From NCBI RefSeq assembly GCF_048771995.1, contig NC_133050.1, forward strand, positions 7,922,501-7,986,500: 64,000 nt of DNA, in the 5' to 3' direction. Source of the DNA: Taeniopygia guttata. Its lineage: Eukaryota > Chordata > Aves > Passeriformes > Estrildidae. The notes below the pieces were generated by a model. The model did no database searches. It saw nothing but the letters and a program-made list of their open reading frames with translations, and was not told where the DNA came from. This document shows positions 54,185 through 64,000 of this stretch, piece after piece. Each line of letters begins with the position of its first letter. The first letter of the stretch is position 1. Both the position numbers and the translations under genes were made by a program.

Positions 54185-57100
54185 AAGAAAAGCGTGAGTT
54201 TGTGCTCAGGACCCTACAGCCCTGAGCGAGAGGCTGATTGCAAAAAATCCGGACATCGAAGGATAAGTCCCAGACAGGAGCTGCCCCCACCTCATACTTG
54301 TGCTGCCCTGAGAGTCCCAGGGGAGCTCTACAAACTGACATCAGTAACCTGGACTGGTGAGTTTTCTTTCCCAGGGAAAAGAGCCGATGTTTGCGCTCCG
54401 AGTTTGTGGCTTTGAGCGGGCAGCTCAGTGCAAAAAATCGGAACATCGAAGGATAAGTCCCAGACAGGAGTTGCCCCCACCTCATACTTGTGCTGCCCTG
54501 ACAGTCCGAAAAGAGTCCTACAAACTGACATCAGGAACCAGGACTGGTGAGTTTCCTTTCCCAGGGAAAAGAGCCGATGTTTGCGCCCCGAGTCCTGTGG
54601 CCCTGAGCGGGCAGCTGAGTGCAAAAAATCCGAACATCGAAGGATAAGTCCCAGACACGAGTTGCCCCCACCTCATAATTGTGCTGCCATGAGAGTCCCA
54701 GGGGAGCCCTACAAACTGACATCAGGAACGTGGACTGGTGAGTTTTCTTTCCCAGGGAAAAGAGCCGATGTTTGCGCTCCGAGTCCTGTTGCCCTGAGGA
54801 GGCAGCTGATTGCAAAAAGTCCGAACATCGAAGGATAAGTCCCAGAAAGGAGCTGCCCCCACCTCATACTTGTGCTGCCCTGACAGTCCCAGGAGAGCCC
54901 TACAAACTGACATCAGGAACCTGGACTGGTGAGTTTTCTTTCCCAGGGAAAAGAGCCGATGTTTGCGCTCCAAGTCCTGTGGCCCTGAGTGGGCAGCTGA
55001 GTGCAAAAAATCCGAACATCGAAGGATAAGTCCCAGACAGGAGCTGCCGCCACCTCATACTTGTGCTGCCCTGAGAGTCCCAGGGGAGCCCTACAAACTG
55101 ACATCAGGAACCTGGACTGGTGAGTTTTCTTTCCCAGGGAAAAGAGCCGATGTTTGCGCTCCGAGTCCTGTGGCCCTGAGCGGGCAGCTGAGTGCAAAAA
55201 ATCCGAACATCGAAGGATAAGTCCCAGACAGGAGCTGCCCCCACCTCATACTTGTGCCGCCCTGAGAGTCCCAGGGGAGCTCTACAAACTGACATCAGGA
55301 ACCTGGACTGGTGAGTTTTCTTTCCCAGGGAAAAGAGCTGATGTTTGCGCTCCGAGTCCTGTGGCCCTGAGGAGGCAGCTGAGTGCAAAAAATCTGAACA
55401 TAGAAGGATAAATCCCAGACAGGAGTTGCCCCCACCTCATACTTGTGCTGCCCTGAGCGTACCAGGGGAGCCCTACAAACTGATATCAGGAACCTGGACT
55501 GGTGAGTTTCCTTTCCCAGGGAAAAGAGACGATGTTTGCGCTCTGAGTCCTGTGGCCCTGAGGAGGCGGCTGATTGCAAAAAAACCGAACATCGAAGGAT
55601 AAGTCCCAGACAGGAGCTGCCCCCACCTCATACTTGTGCTGCCCTGAGAGTCCCAGGGGAGCCCTACAAACTGACATCAGGAACCTGGACTGGTGAGTTT
55701 TCTTTCCCAGGGAAAAGAGCCGATGTTTGCGCTCCGAGTTTGTGGCTTAGAGCGGGCAGCTGAGTGCAAAAAATCGGAACATCGAAGGATAAGTCCCAGA
55801 CAGGAGCTGCCCCCACCTCATACTTGTGCTGCCCTGAGAGTCCCAGGGGAGCTCTACAAACTGACATCAGGAACCAGGACTGGTGAGTTTCCTTTCCCAG
55901 GGAAAAGAGCCGATGTTTGCGCCCCGAGTCCTCTGGCCCTGAGCGGGCAGCTGAGTGCAAAAAATCGGAACATCGAAGGATAAGTCCCAGACAGGAGCTG
56001 CCCCCACCTCATACTTGTGCTGCCCTGAGAGTCCCAGGAGAGCCCTACAAACTGACATCAGGAACCTGGACTGGTGAGTTTGCTTTCCCAGGGAAAAGAG
56101 CCGATGTTTATGCCCCGAATCCTGTGGCCCTGAGCGGGCAGCTGAGTGCAAAAAATCCGAACATCGAAGGATAAGTCCCAGACAGGAGCTGCCCCCACCT
56201 CATACTTGTGCTGCCCTGAGAGTCCCAGGAGAGCCCTACAAACTGACATCAGGAACCTGGACTGGTGAGTTTTCTTTCCCAGGGAAAAGAGCCGATGTTT
56301 GCGCTCCAAGTCCTGTGGCCCTGAGGAGGCAGCTGAGTGCAAAAAATCGGAACATCGAAGGATAAGTCCCAGACAGGAGCTGCCCCCACCTCATACCTGT
56401 GCTGCCCTGAGAGTCCCAGGGGAGCCCTACAAACTGACATCAGGAACCTGGACTGGTGAGTTTTCTTTCCCGGGGAAAAGAGTCGATGTTTGCGCTCCGA
56501 GTCCTGTGGCCCTGAGCGGGCAGCTGAGTGCAAAAAATCGGAACATCGAAGGATAAGTCCCAGACAGGAGCTGCCCCCACCTCATACTTGTGCTGCCCTG
56601 AGAGTCTCAGGGGAGACCTACAAACTGACATCAGGAACCTGGACTGGTGAGTTTCCTTTCCCAGGGAAAAGAGCCGATGTTTGCGCCCCGAGTCCTGTGG
56701 ATCTGAGCGGGCAGCTGAGTGCAAAAAATCCGAACATCGAAGGATAAGTCCCAGACAGGAGCTGCCCCCACCTCATACTTGTGCTGCCCTGAGAGTCCCA
56801 GGGGAGCTCTACAAACTGACATCAGGAACCAGTACTGGTGAGTTTCCTTTCCCAGGGAAAAGAGCCGATGTTTGCGCCCCGAGTCCTGTGGCCCTGAGCG
56901 GGCAGCTGAGTGCAAAAAATCGGAACATCGAAGGATAAGTCCCAGACAGGAGCTGCCCCAACCTCATACTTGTGCTGCTCTGACAGTCCCAGGGGAGCCC
57001 TACAAACTGACATCAGGAACCTGGACTGGTGAGTTTTCTTTCCCAGGGAAAAGAGCCGATGTTTACGCCCCGAATACTGTGGCCCTGAGCGGGCAGCTGA

Positions 57101-60100
57101 GTGCAAAAAATCCGAACATCGAAGGATAAGTCCCAGACAGGAGCTGCCCCCACCTCATACTTGTGCTGCCCTGAGAGTCCCAGGGGAGCCCTACAAACTG
57201 ACATCCGGACCCTGGACTGGTGAGTTTTCTTTCCCAGGGAAAAGAGCCGATGTTTGCGCTCCGAGTTTGTGGCTTTGAGCGGGAAGCTGAGTGCAAAAAA
57301 TCCGAACATCGAAGGATAAGTCCCAGACAGGAGTTGCCCCCACCTCATACTTGTGCTGCCCTGAGAGTCCCAGGGGAGCTCTACAAACTGACATCAGGAA
57401 CATGGACTGGTGAGTTTTCTTTCCCAGGGAAAAGAGCCGATGTTTGCGCCCCGAGTCCTGTGGCCCTGAGTGGGCAGCTGAGTGCAAAAAATCGGAACAT
57501 CGAAGGATAAGTCCCAGACAGGAGCTGCCCCCACCTCATACTTGTGCTGCCATGAGAGTCCCACGGGAGCTCTACAAACTGACATCAGGAACCTGGACTG
57601 GTGAGTTTCCTTTCCCAGGGAAAAGAGCCGATGTTTGCGCTCCGAGTCCTGTGGCCCTGAGCGGGCAGCTGAGTGCAAAAAATCCGAACATCGAAGGATA
57701 AGTCCCAGACAGGAGCTGCCCCCACCTCATACTTGTGCTGCCCTGACAGTCCCAGGGGAGCCCTACAAACTGACATCAGGAACCTGGACTGGTGAGTTTT
57801 CTTTCCCAGGGAAAAGAGCCGATGTTTGCGCTCCGAGTCCTGTGGCCCTGAGCCGGCAGCTGAGTGCAAAAAATCGGAACATCGAAGGATAAGTCCCAGA
57901 CAGGAGCTGCCCCCACCTCATACTTGTGCTGCCCTGACAGTCCCAGGGGAGCCCTACAAACTGACATCAGGAACCTGGACTGGTGAGTTTTTTTTCCCAG
58001 GGAAAAGAGCCGATGTTTGCGCTCCAAATCCTGTGGCCCTGAGCCGGCAGCTGACCGCAAAAATCCGAACATCGAAGGATAAGTCCCAGACATGAGCTGC
58101 CCCCACCTCATACTTCTGCTGCCCTGAGAGTCCAAAAAGAGCTCTACAAACTGACATCAGGAACCTGGACTGGTGAGTTTTTTTTCCCAGGGAAAAGGGC
58201 CGATGTTTGCGCTCCGAGTCCTGTGGCCCTGAGCCGGCAGCTGACCGCAAAAAATCCGAACATCGAAGGATAAGTCCCAGACAGGAGCTGCCCCCACCTC
58301 ATACTTGTGCTGCCCTGAGAGTCCAAAAAGAGCTCTACAAACTGACATCAGGAACCTGGACTGGTGAGTTTTCTTTCCCAGGGTAAAGAGCCGATGTTTG
58401 CGCTCCGACTCCTGTGGCCCTGAGCGGGCAGCTGAGTGCAAAAAATCCGAACATCGAAGGATAAGTCCCAGACAGGAGCTGCCCCCACCTCATACTTGTG
58501 CTGCCCTGACAGTCCCAGGGGAGCCCTACAAACTGACATCAGGAACCTGGACTGGTGAGTTTTTTTTCCCAGGGAAAAGAGCCGATGTTTGCGCTCCGAA
58601 TCCTGTGGCCCTGAGCCGGCAGCTGACCGCAAAAAATCCGAACATCGAAGGATAAGTCCCAGACAGGAGCTGCCCCCACCTCATACTTCTGCTGCCCTGA
58701 GAGTCCAAAAAGAGCTCTACAAACTGACATCAGGAACCTGGACTGGTGAGTTTTCTTTCCCAGGGAAAAGAGCCGATGTTTGCGCTCCGAGTCCTGTGGC
58801 CCTGAGCGGGCAGCTGACTGCAAAAAATCCGAACATCGAAGGATAAGTCCCAGACAGGAGCTGCCCCCACCTCATACTTGTGCTGCCCTGACAGTCCCAG
58901 GGGAGCCCTACAAACTGACATCAGGAACCTGGACTGGTGAGTTTTTTTTCCCAGGGAAAAGTGCCGATGTTTGCGCTCCGAGTCCTGTCGCCCTGAGCCG
59001 GCAGCTGACCGCAAAAAATCTGAACATCGAAGGATAAGTCCCAGACAGGAGCTGCCCCCACCTCATACTTGTGCTGCCCTGACAGTCCCAGGGGAGCCCT
59101 ACAAACTGACATCAGGAACCTGGACTGGTGAGTTTTCTTTCCCAGGGAAAAGAGCCGATGTTTGCGCTCCGAGTCCTGTGGCCCTGAGCCGGCAGCTGAC
59201 CGCAAAAAATCCGAACATCGAAGGATAAGGCCCAGAAAGGAGCTGCCCCCACCTCATACTTGTGCTACCCTGACAGTCCCAGGGGAGCCCTACAAACTGA
59301 CATCAGGAACCTGGACTGGTGAGTTTTTTTTCCCAGGGAAAAGGGCCGATGTTTGCGCTCCGAGTCCTGTGGCCCTGAGCCGGCAGCTGACCGCAAAAAA
59401 TCCGAACATCGAAGGATAAGTCCCAGACAGGAGCTGCCCCCACCTCATACTTGTGCTGCCCTGAGAGTCCAAAAAGAGCTCTACAAACTGACATCAGGAA
59501 CCTGGACTGGTGAGTTTTCTTTCCCAGGGAAAAGGGCCGATGTTTGCGCTCCGAGTCCTGTGGCCCTGAGCGGGCAGCTGAGTGCAAAAAATCCGAACAT
59601 CGAAGGATAAGTCCCAGACAGGAGCTGCCCCCACCTCATACTTGTGCTGCCCTGACAGTCCCAGGGGAGCCCTACAAACTGACATCAGGAACCTGGACTG
59701 GTGAGTTTTCTTTCCCAGGGAAAAGAGCCGATGTTTGCGCTCCGAGTCCTGTGGCCCTGAGCCGGCAGCTGAGTGCAAAAAATCCGAACATCGAAGGATA
59801 AGTCCCAGACAGGAGCTGCCCCCACCTCATACTTGTGCTGCCCTGACAGTCCCAGGGGAGCCCTACAAACTGACATCAGGAACCTGGACTGGTGAGTTTT
59901 CTTTCCCAGGGAAAAGAGCCGATGTTTGCGCTCCGAGTCCTGTGGCCCTGAGCCGGCAGCTGACTGCAAAAAAGCCGAACATCGAAGGATAAGTCCCAGA
60001 CAGGAGCTGCCCCCACCTCATACTTGTGCTGCCCTGACAGTCCCAGGGGAGCCCTACAAACTGACATCAGGAACCTGGACTGGTGAGTTTTTTTTCCCAG

Positions 60101-63100
60101 GGAAAAGAGCCGATGTTTGCGCTCCGAATCCTGTGGCCCTGAGCCGGCAGCTGACCGCAAAAAATCCGAACATCGAAGGAAAAGTCCCAGACAGGAGCTG
60201 CCCCCACCTCATACTTGTGCTGCCCTGAGAGTCCAAAAAGAGCTCTACAAACTGACATCAGGAACCTGGACTGGTGAGTTTTCTTTCCCAGGGAAAAGAG
60301 CCGATGTTTGCGCTCCGAGTCCTGTGGCCCTGAGCGGGCAGCTGAGTGCAAAAAATCCGAACATCGAAGGATAAGTCCCAGAAAGGAGCTGCCCCCACCT
60401 CATACTTGTGCTACCCTGACAGTCCCAGGGGAGCCCTACAAACTGACATCAGGAACCTGGAATGGTGAGGTTTTTTTCCCAGGGAAAAGGGCCGATGTTT
60501 GCGCTCCGAGTCCTGTGGCCCTGAGCCGGCAGCTGACCGCAAAAAATCCGAACATCGAACGACAAGTCCAAGACAGGAGCTGCCCCCACCTCATACTTGT
60601 GCTGCCCTGAGAGTCCAAAAAGAGCTCTACAAACTGACATCAGGAACCTGGACTGGTGAGTTTTTTTTCCCAGGGAAAAGAGCCGATGTTTGCGCTCCGA
60701 GTCCTGTGGCCCTGAGCGGGCAGCTGAGTGCAAAAAATCCGAACATCGAAGGATAAGTCCCAGACAGGAGCTGCCCCCACCTCATACTTGTGCTGCCCTG
60801 ACAGTCCCAGGGGAGCCCTACAAACTGACATCAGGAACCTGGACTGGTGAGTTTTCTTTCCCAGGGAAAAGAGCCGATGTTTGCGCTCCGAGTCCTTGGT
60901 CCTGAGCCGGCAGCTGAGTGCAAAAAATCGGAACATCGAAGGATAAGTCCCAGACAGGAGCTGCCCCCACCTCATACTTGTGCTGCCCTGACAGTCCCAG
61001 GGGAGCCCTACAAACTGACATCAGGAACCTGGACTGGTGAGTTTTTTTTCCCAGGGAAAAGAGCCGATGTTTGCGCTCCGAATCCTGTGGCCCTGAGCCG
61101 GCAGCTGACCGCAAAAAATCCGAATATCGAAGGATAAGTCCCAGACAGGAGCTGCCCCCACCTCATACTTGTGCTGCCCTGAGAGTCCAAAAAGAGCTCT
61201 ACAAACTGACATCAGGAACCTGGACTGGTGAGTTTTCTTTCCCAGGGAAAAGAGCCGATGTTTGCGCTCCGAGTCCTGTGGCCCTGAGCGGGCAGCTGAC
61301 TGCAAAAAATCCGAACATCGAAGGATAAGTCCCAGACAGGAGCTGCCCCCACCTCATACTTGTGCTACCCTGACAGTCCCAGGGGAGCCCTACAAACTGA
61401 CATCAGGAACCTGGACTGGTGAGATTTTTTTCCAAGGGAAAAGAGCCGATGTTTGTGCTCCGAATCCTGTGGCCCTGAGCCGGCAGCTGACCGCAAAAAA
61501 TCCGAATATCGAAGGATTAGTCCCAGACAGGAGCTGCCCCCACCTCATACTTGTGCTGCCCTGAGAGTCCAAAAAGAGCTCTACAAACTGACATCAGGAA
61601 CCTGGACTGGTGAGTTTTCTTTCCCAGGTAAAAGAGCCGATGTTTGCGCTCCGAGTCCTGTGGCCCTGAGCTGGCAGCTGACCGCAAAAAATCCGAACAT
61701 CGAAGGATAAGTCCCAGACAGGAGCTGCCCCCACCTCATACTTGTGCTGCCCTGAGAGTCCCAGGGGAGCCCTACAAAGCGACATCAGGAACCTGGACTA
61801 GTGAGTTTTTTTTCCCAGGGAAAAGGGCCGATGTTTGCGCTCCGAGTCCTGTGGCCCTGAGCCGGCAGCTGACTGCAAAAAATCCGAACATCGAAGGATA
61901 AGTCCCAGACAGGAGCTGCCCCCACCTCATACTTGTGCTGCCCTGAGAGTCCAAAAAGAGCTCTACAAACTGACATCAGGAACCTGGACTGGTGAGTTTT
62001 CTTTCCCAGGGTAAAGAGCCGATGTTTGCGCTCCGACTCCTGTGGCCCTGAGCGGGCAGCTGAGTGCAAAAAATCCGAACATCGAAGGATAAGTCCCAGA
62101 CAGGAGCTGCCCCCACCTCATACTTGTGCTGCCCTGACAGTCCCAGGGGAGCCCTACAAACTGACATCAGGAACCTGGACTGGTGAGTTTTTTTTCCCAG
62201 GGAAAAGAGCCGATGTTTGCGCTCCGAATCCTGTGGCCCTGAGCCGGCAGCTGACCGCAAAAAATCCGAACATCGAAGGATAAGTCCCAGACAGGAGCTG
62301 CCCCCACCTCATACTTCTGCTGCCCTGAGAGTCCAAAAAGAGCTCTACAAACTGACATCAGGAACCTGGACTGGTGAGTTTTCTTTCCCAGGGAAAAGAG
62401 CCGATGTTTGCGCTCCGAGTCCTGTGGCCCTGAGCGGGCAGCTGACTGCAAAAAATCCGAACATCGAAGGATAAGTCCCAGACAGGAGCTGCCCCCACCT
62501 CATACTTGTGCTGCCCTGACAGTCCCAGGGGAGCCCTACAAACTGACATCAGGAACCTGGACTGGTGAGTTTTTTTTCCCAGGGAAAAGTGCCGATGTTT
62601 GCGCTCCGAGTCCTGTCGCCCTGAGCCGGCAGCTGACCGCAAAAAATCTGAACATCGAAGGATAAGTCCCAGACAGGAGCTGCCCCCACCTCATACTTGT
62701 GCTGCCCTGACAGTCCCAGGGGAGCCCTACAAACTGACATCAGGAACCTGGACTGGTGAGTTTTCTTTCCCAGGGAAAAGAGCCGATGTTTGCGCTCCGA
62801 GTCCTGTGGCCCTGAGCCGGCAGCTGACCGCAAAAAATCCGAACATCGAAGGATAAGGCCCAGAAAGGAGCTGCCCCCACCTCATACTTGTGCTACCCTG
62901 ACAGTCCCAGGGGAGCCCTACAAACTGACATCAGGAACCTGGACTGGTGAGTTTTTTTTCCCAGGGAAAAGGGCCGATGTTTGCGCTCCGAGTCCTGTGG
63001 CCCTGAGCCGGCAGCTGACCGCAAAAAATCCGAACATCGAAGGATAAGTCCCAGACAGGAGCTGCCCCCACCTCATACTTGTGCTGCCCTGAGAGTCCAA

Positions 63101-64000
63101 AAAGAGCTCTACAAACTGACATCAGGAACCTGGACTGGTGAGTTTTCTTTCCCAGGGAAAAGGGCCGATGTTTGCGCTCCGAGTCCTGTGGCCCTGAGCG
63201 GGCAGCTGAGTGCAAAAAATCCGAACATCGAAGGATAAGTCCCAGACAGGAGCTGCCCCCACCTCATACTTGTGCTGCCCTGACAGTCCCAGGGGAGCCC
63301 TACAAACTGACATCAGGAACCTGGACTGGTGAGTTTTCTTTCCCAGGGAAAAGAGCCGATTTTTGCGCTCCGAGTCCTGTGGCCCTGAGCCGGCAGCTGA
63401 GTGCAAAAAATCCGAACATCGAAGGATAAGTCCCAGACAGGAGCTGCCCCCACCTCATACTTGTGCTGCCCTGACAGTCCCAGGGGAGCCCTACAAACTG
63501 ACATCAGGAACCTGGACTGGTGAGTTTTCTTTCCCAGGGAAAAGAGCCGATGTTTGCGCTCCGAGTCCTGTGGCCCTGAGCCGGCAGCTGACTGCAAAAA
63601 ATCCGAACATCGAAGGATAAGTCCCAGACAGGAGCTGCCCCCACCTCATACTTGTGCTGCCCTGACAGTCCCAGGGGAGCCCTACAAACTGACATCAGGA
63701 ACCTGGACTGGTGAGTTTTTTTTCCCAGGGAAAACAGCCGATGTTTGCGCTCCGAATCCTGTGGCCCTGAGCGGGCAGCTGAGTGCAAAAAATCCGAACA
63801 TCGAAGGATAAGTCCCAGACAGGAGCTGCCCCCACCTCATACTTGTGCTGCCCTGAGAGTCCAAAAAGAGCTCTACAAACTGACATCAGGAACCTGGACT
63901 GGTGAGTTTTCTTTCCCAGGGAAAAGAGCCGATGTTTGCGCTCCGAGTCCTGTGGCCCTGAGCGGGCAGCTGAGTGCAAAAAATCCGAACATCGAAGGAT
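54185..64000. repeat. 191-bp satellite, second array (about 51 monomers, continues past the window)
   Basis: Same monomer family and orientation as the 39.7 kb array. The first monomer is degenerate (AAAAGCGTGAGTTTGTGCTC). Two variant types alternate irregularly at one site: GTCCCAGGGGAGCCCTAC and GTCCAAAAAGAGCTCTAC, the latter only from about 58.1 kb onward (and 40.25 / 54.5 kb as sporadic forms). A GTTTGTGGCTT variant appears near 54400, 55740 and 57268. Homogeneity rises to the right. The 191-bp length equals that of the zebra finch centromeric satellite Tgut191A as I recall it, but I cannot compare sequences. Confidence 0.96.
58177..64000. repeat. Higher-order repeat of 3,628 bp (19 monomers) in the satellite
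   Basis: Rare variants recur 3,628 bp apart in the same order: CTCCGACTCCTGTGG (58403 and 62031), AAAAGTGCCGATG (58957 and 62585), CCTGTCGCCC (58984 and 62612), and AAGGATAAGGCCCAGAAAGG (59221 and 62849). Copy 2 starts near 61805 and is followed to the window end, with divergence increasing after about 63,550. The period is one base short of 19 x 191, which fits a 1-base deletion in the monomer at 60,895. Confidence 0.9.

Noticed and set aside
54185-64000. Repeated 85-codon (+) and 94-codon (-) frames
   Set aside because: They recur once per 191-bp monomer and span more than one monomer. Because 191 is not a multiple of three, they end at fixed stops. They are products of the satellite, not a gene family.
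54185-64000. CENP-B box in the satellite
   Set aside because: The nearest string (TTCGATGTTCGGATT on the minus strand) lacks the required A and CGGG positions.
39655-64000. CRISPR-like array
   Set aside because: Regular repeats here have no unique spacers; the whole 191-bp monomer repeats, and the sequence is vertebrate.

Overview
The window is nuclear DNA from a vertebrate, most likely a bird and perhaps a passerine. The evidence is spliced genes with GT-AG introns, one CR1-type retroposon fragment, very short GC-rich introns full of minisatellites, and the gene set POGZ, PSMB4, CGN and TUFT1. That set maps to human 1q21 and, as I recall, to a microchromosome (chicken chromosome 25) in birds. 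Nothing here is bacterial, so operon and ribosome-binding-site logic does not apply.

Layout: (1) 1-5431 holds the last exons of POGZ (+), ending in one large exon with the domesticated pogo-type transposase domain; its 3' UTR runs to about 7.05 kb. (2) 8023-10604 is the complete PSMB4 gene (-), in seven exons and convergent with POGZ. (3) 10.6-10.9 kb is a CpG-rich promoter block, followed by a 20-bp minisatellite. (4) 15496-24639 is CGN (cingulin, +), for which I could place 19 coding exons. (5) 26399-35329 is TUFT1 (tuftelin, +), with 13 firm exons and one candidate exon. (6) 36.5-39.1 kb contains GCCGA-rich and YY1-like CpG DNA, a frameshifted unrecognised gene fragment and a CR1 copy. (7) 39.66-64.0 kb is almost entirely tandem repeats: a short 191-bp satellite array, a 91-bp minisatellite, about nine copies of a 1.25-1.28 kb unit (partly as near-identical 2,532-bp dimers), then a 191-bp satellite array of about 51 monomers that runs off the window end. 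That last array contains a 3,628-bp (19-monomer) higher-order repeat.

The genes are unrelated in function: POGZ is a chromatin regulator, PSMB4 a 20S proteasome subunit, CGN a tight-junction coiled-coil protein and TUFT1 a coiled-coil adaptor. They share a landscape rather than a pathway.

The most striking pattern is that intronic tandem duplications repeatedly include exon edges. I count eight loci in all four genes where a splice acceptor or donor plus 10-70 nt of coding sequence has been copied into the adjacent intron, up to six extra copies at one CGN acceptor. Related repeat motifs also appear inside coding exons (CGN exon 1, TUFT1). Together these suggest that minisatellite expansion is an active source of decoy splice sites and new coding repeats in this genome.
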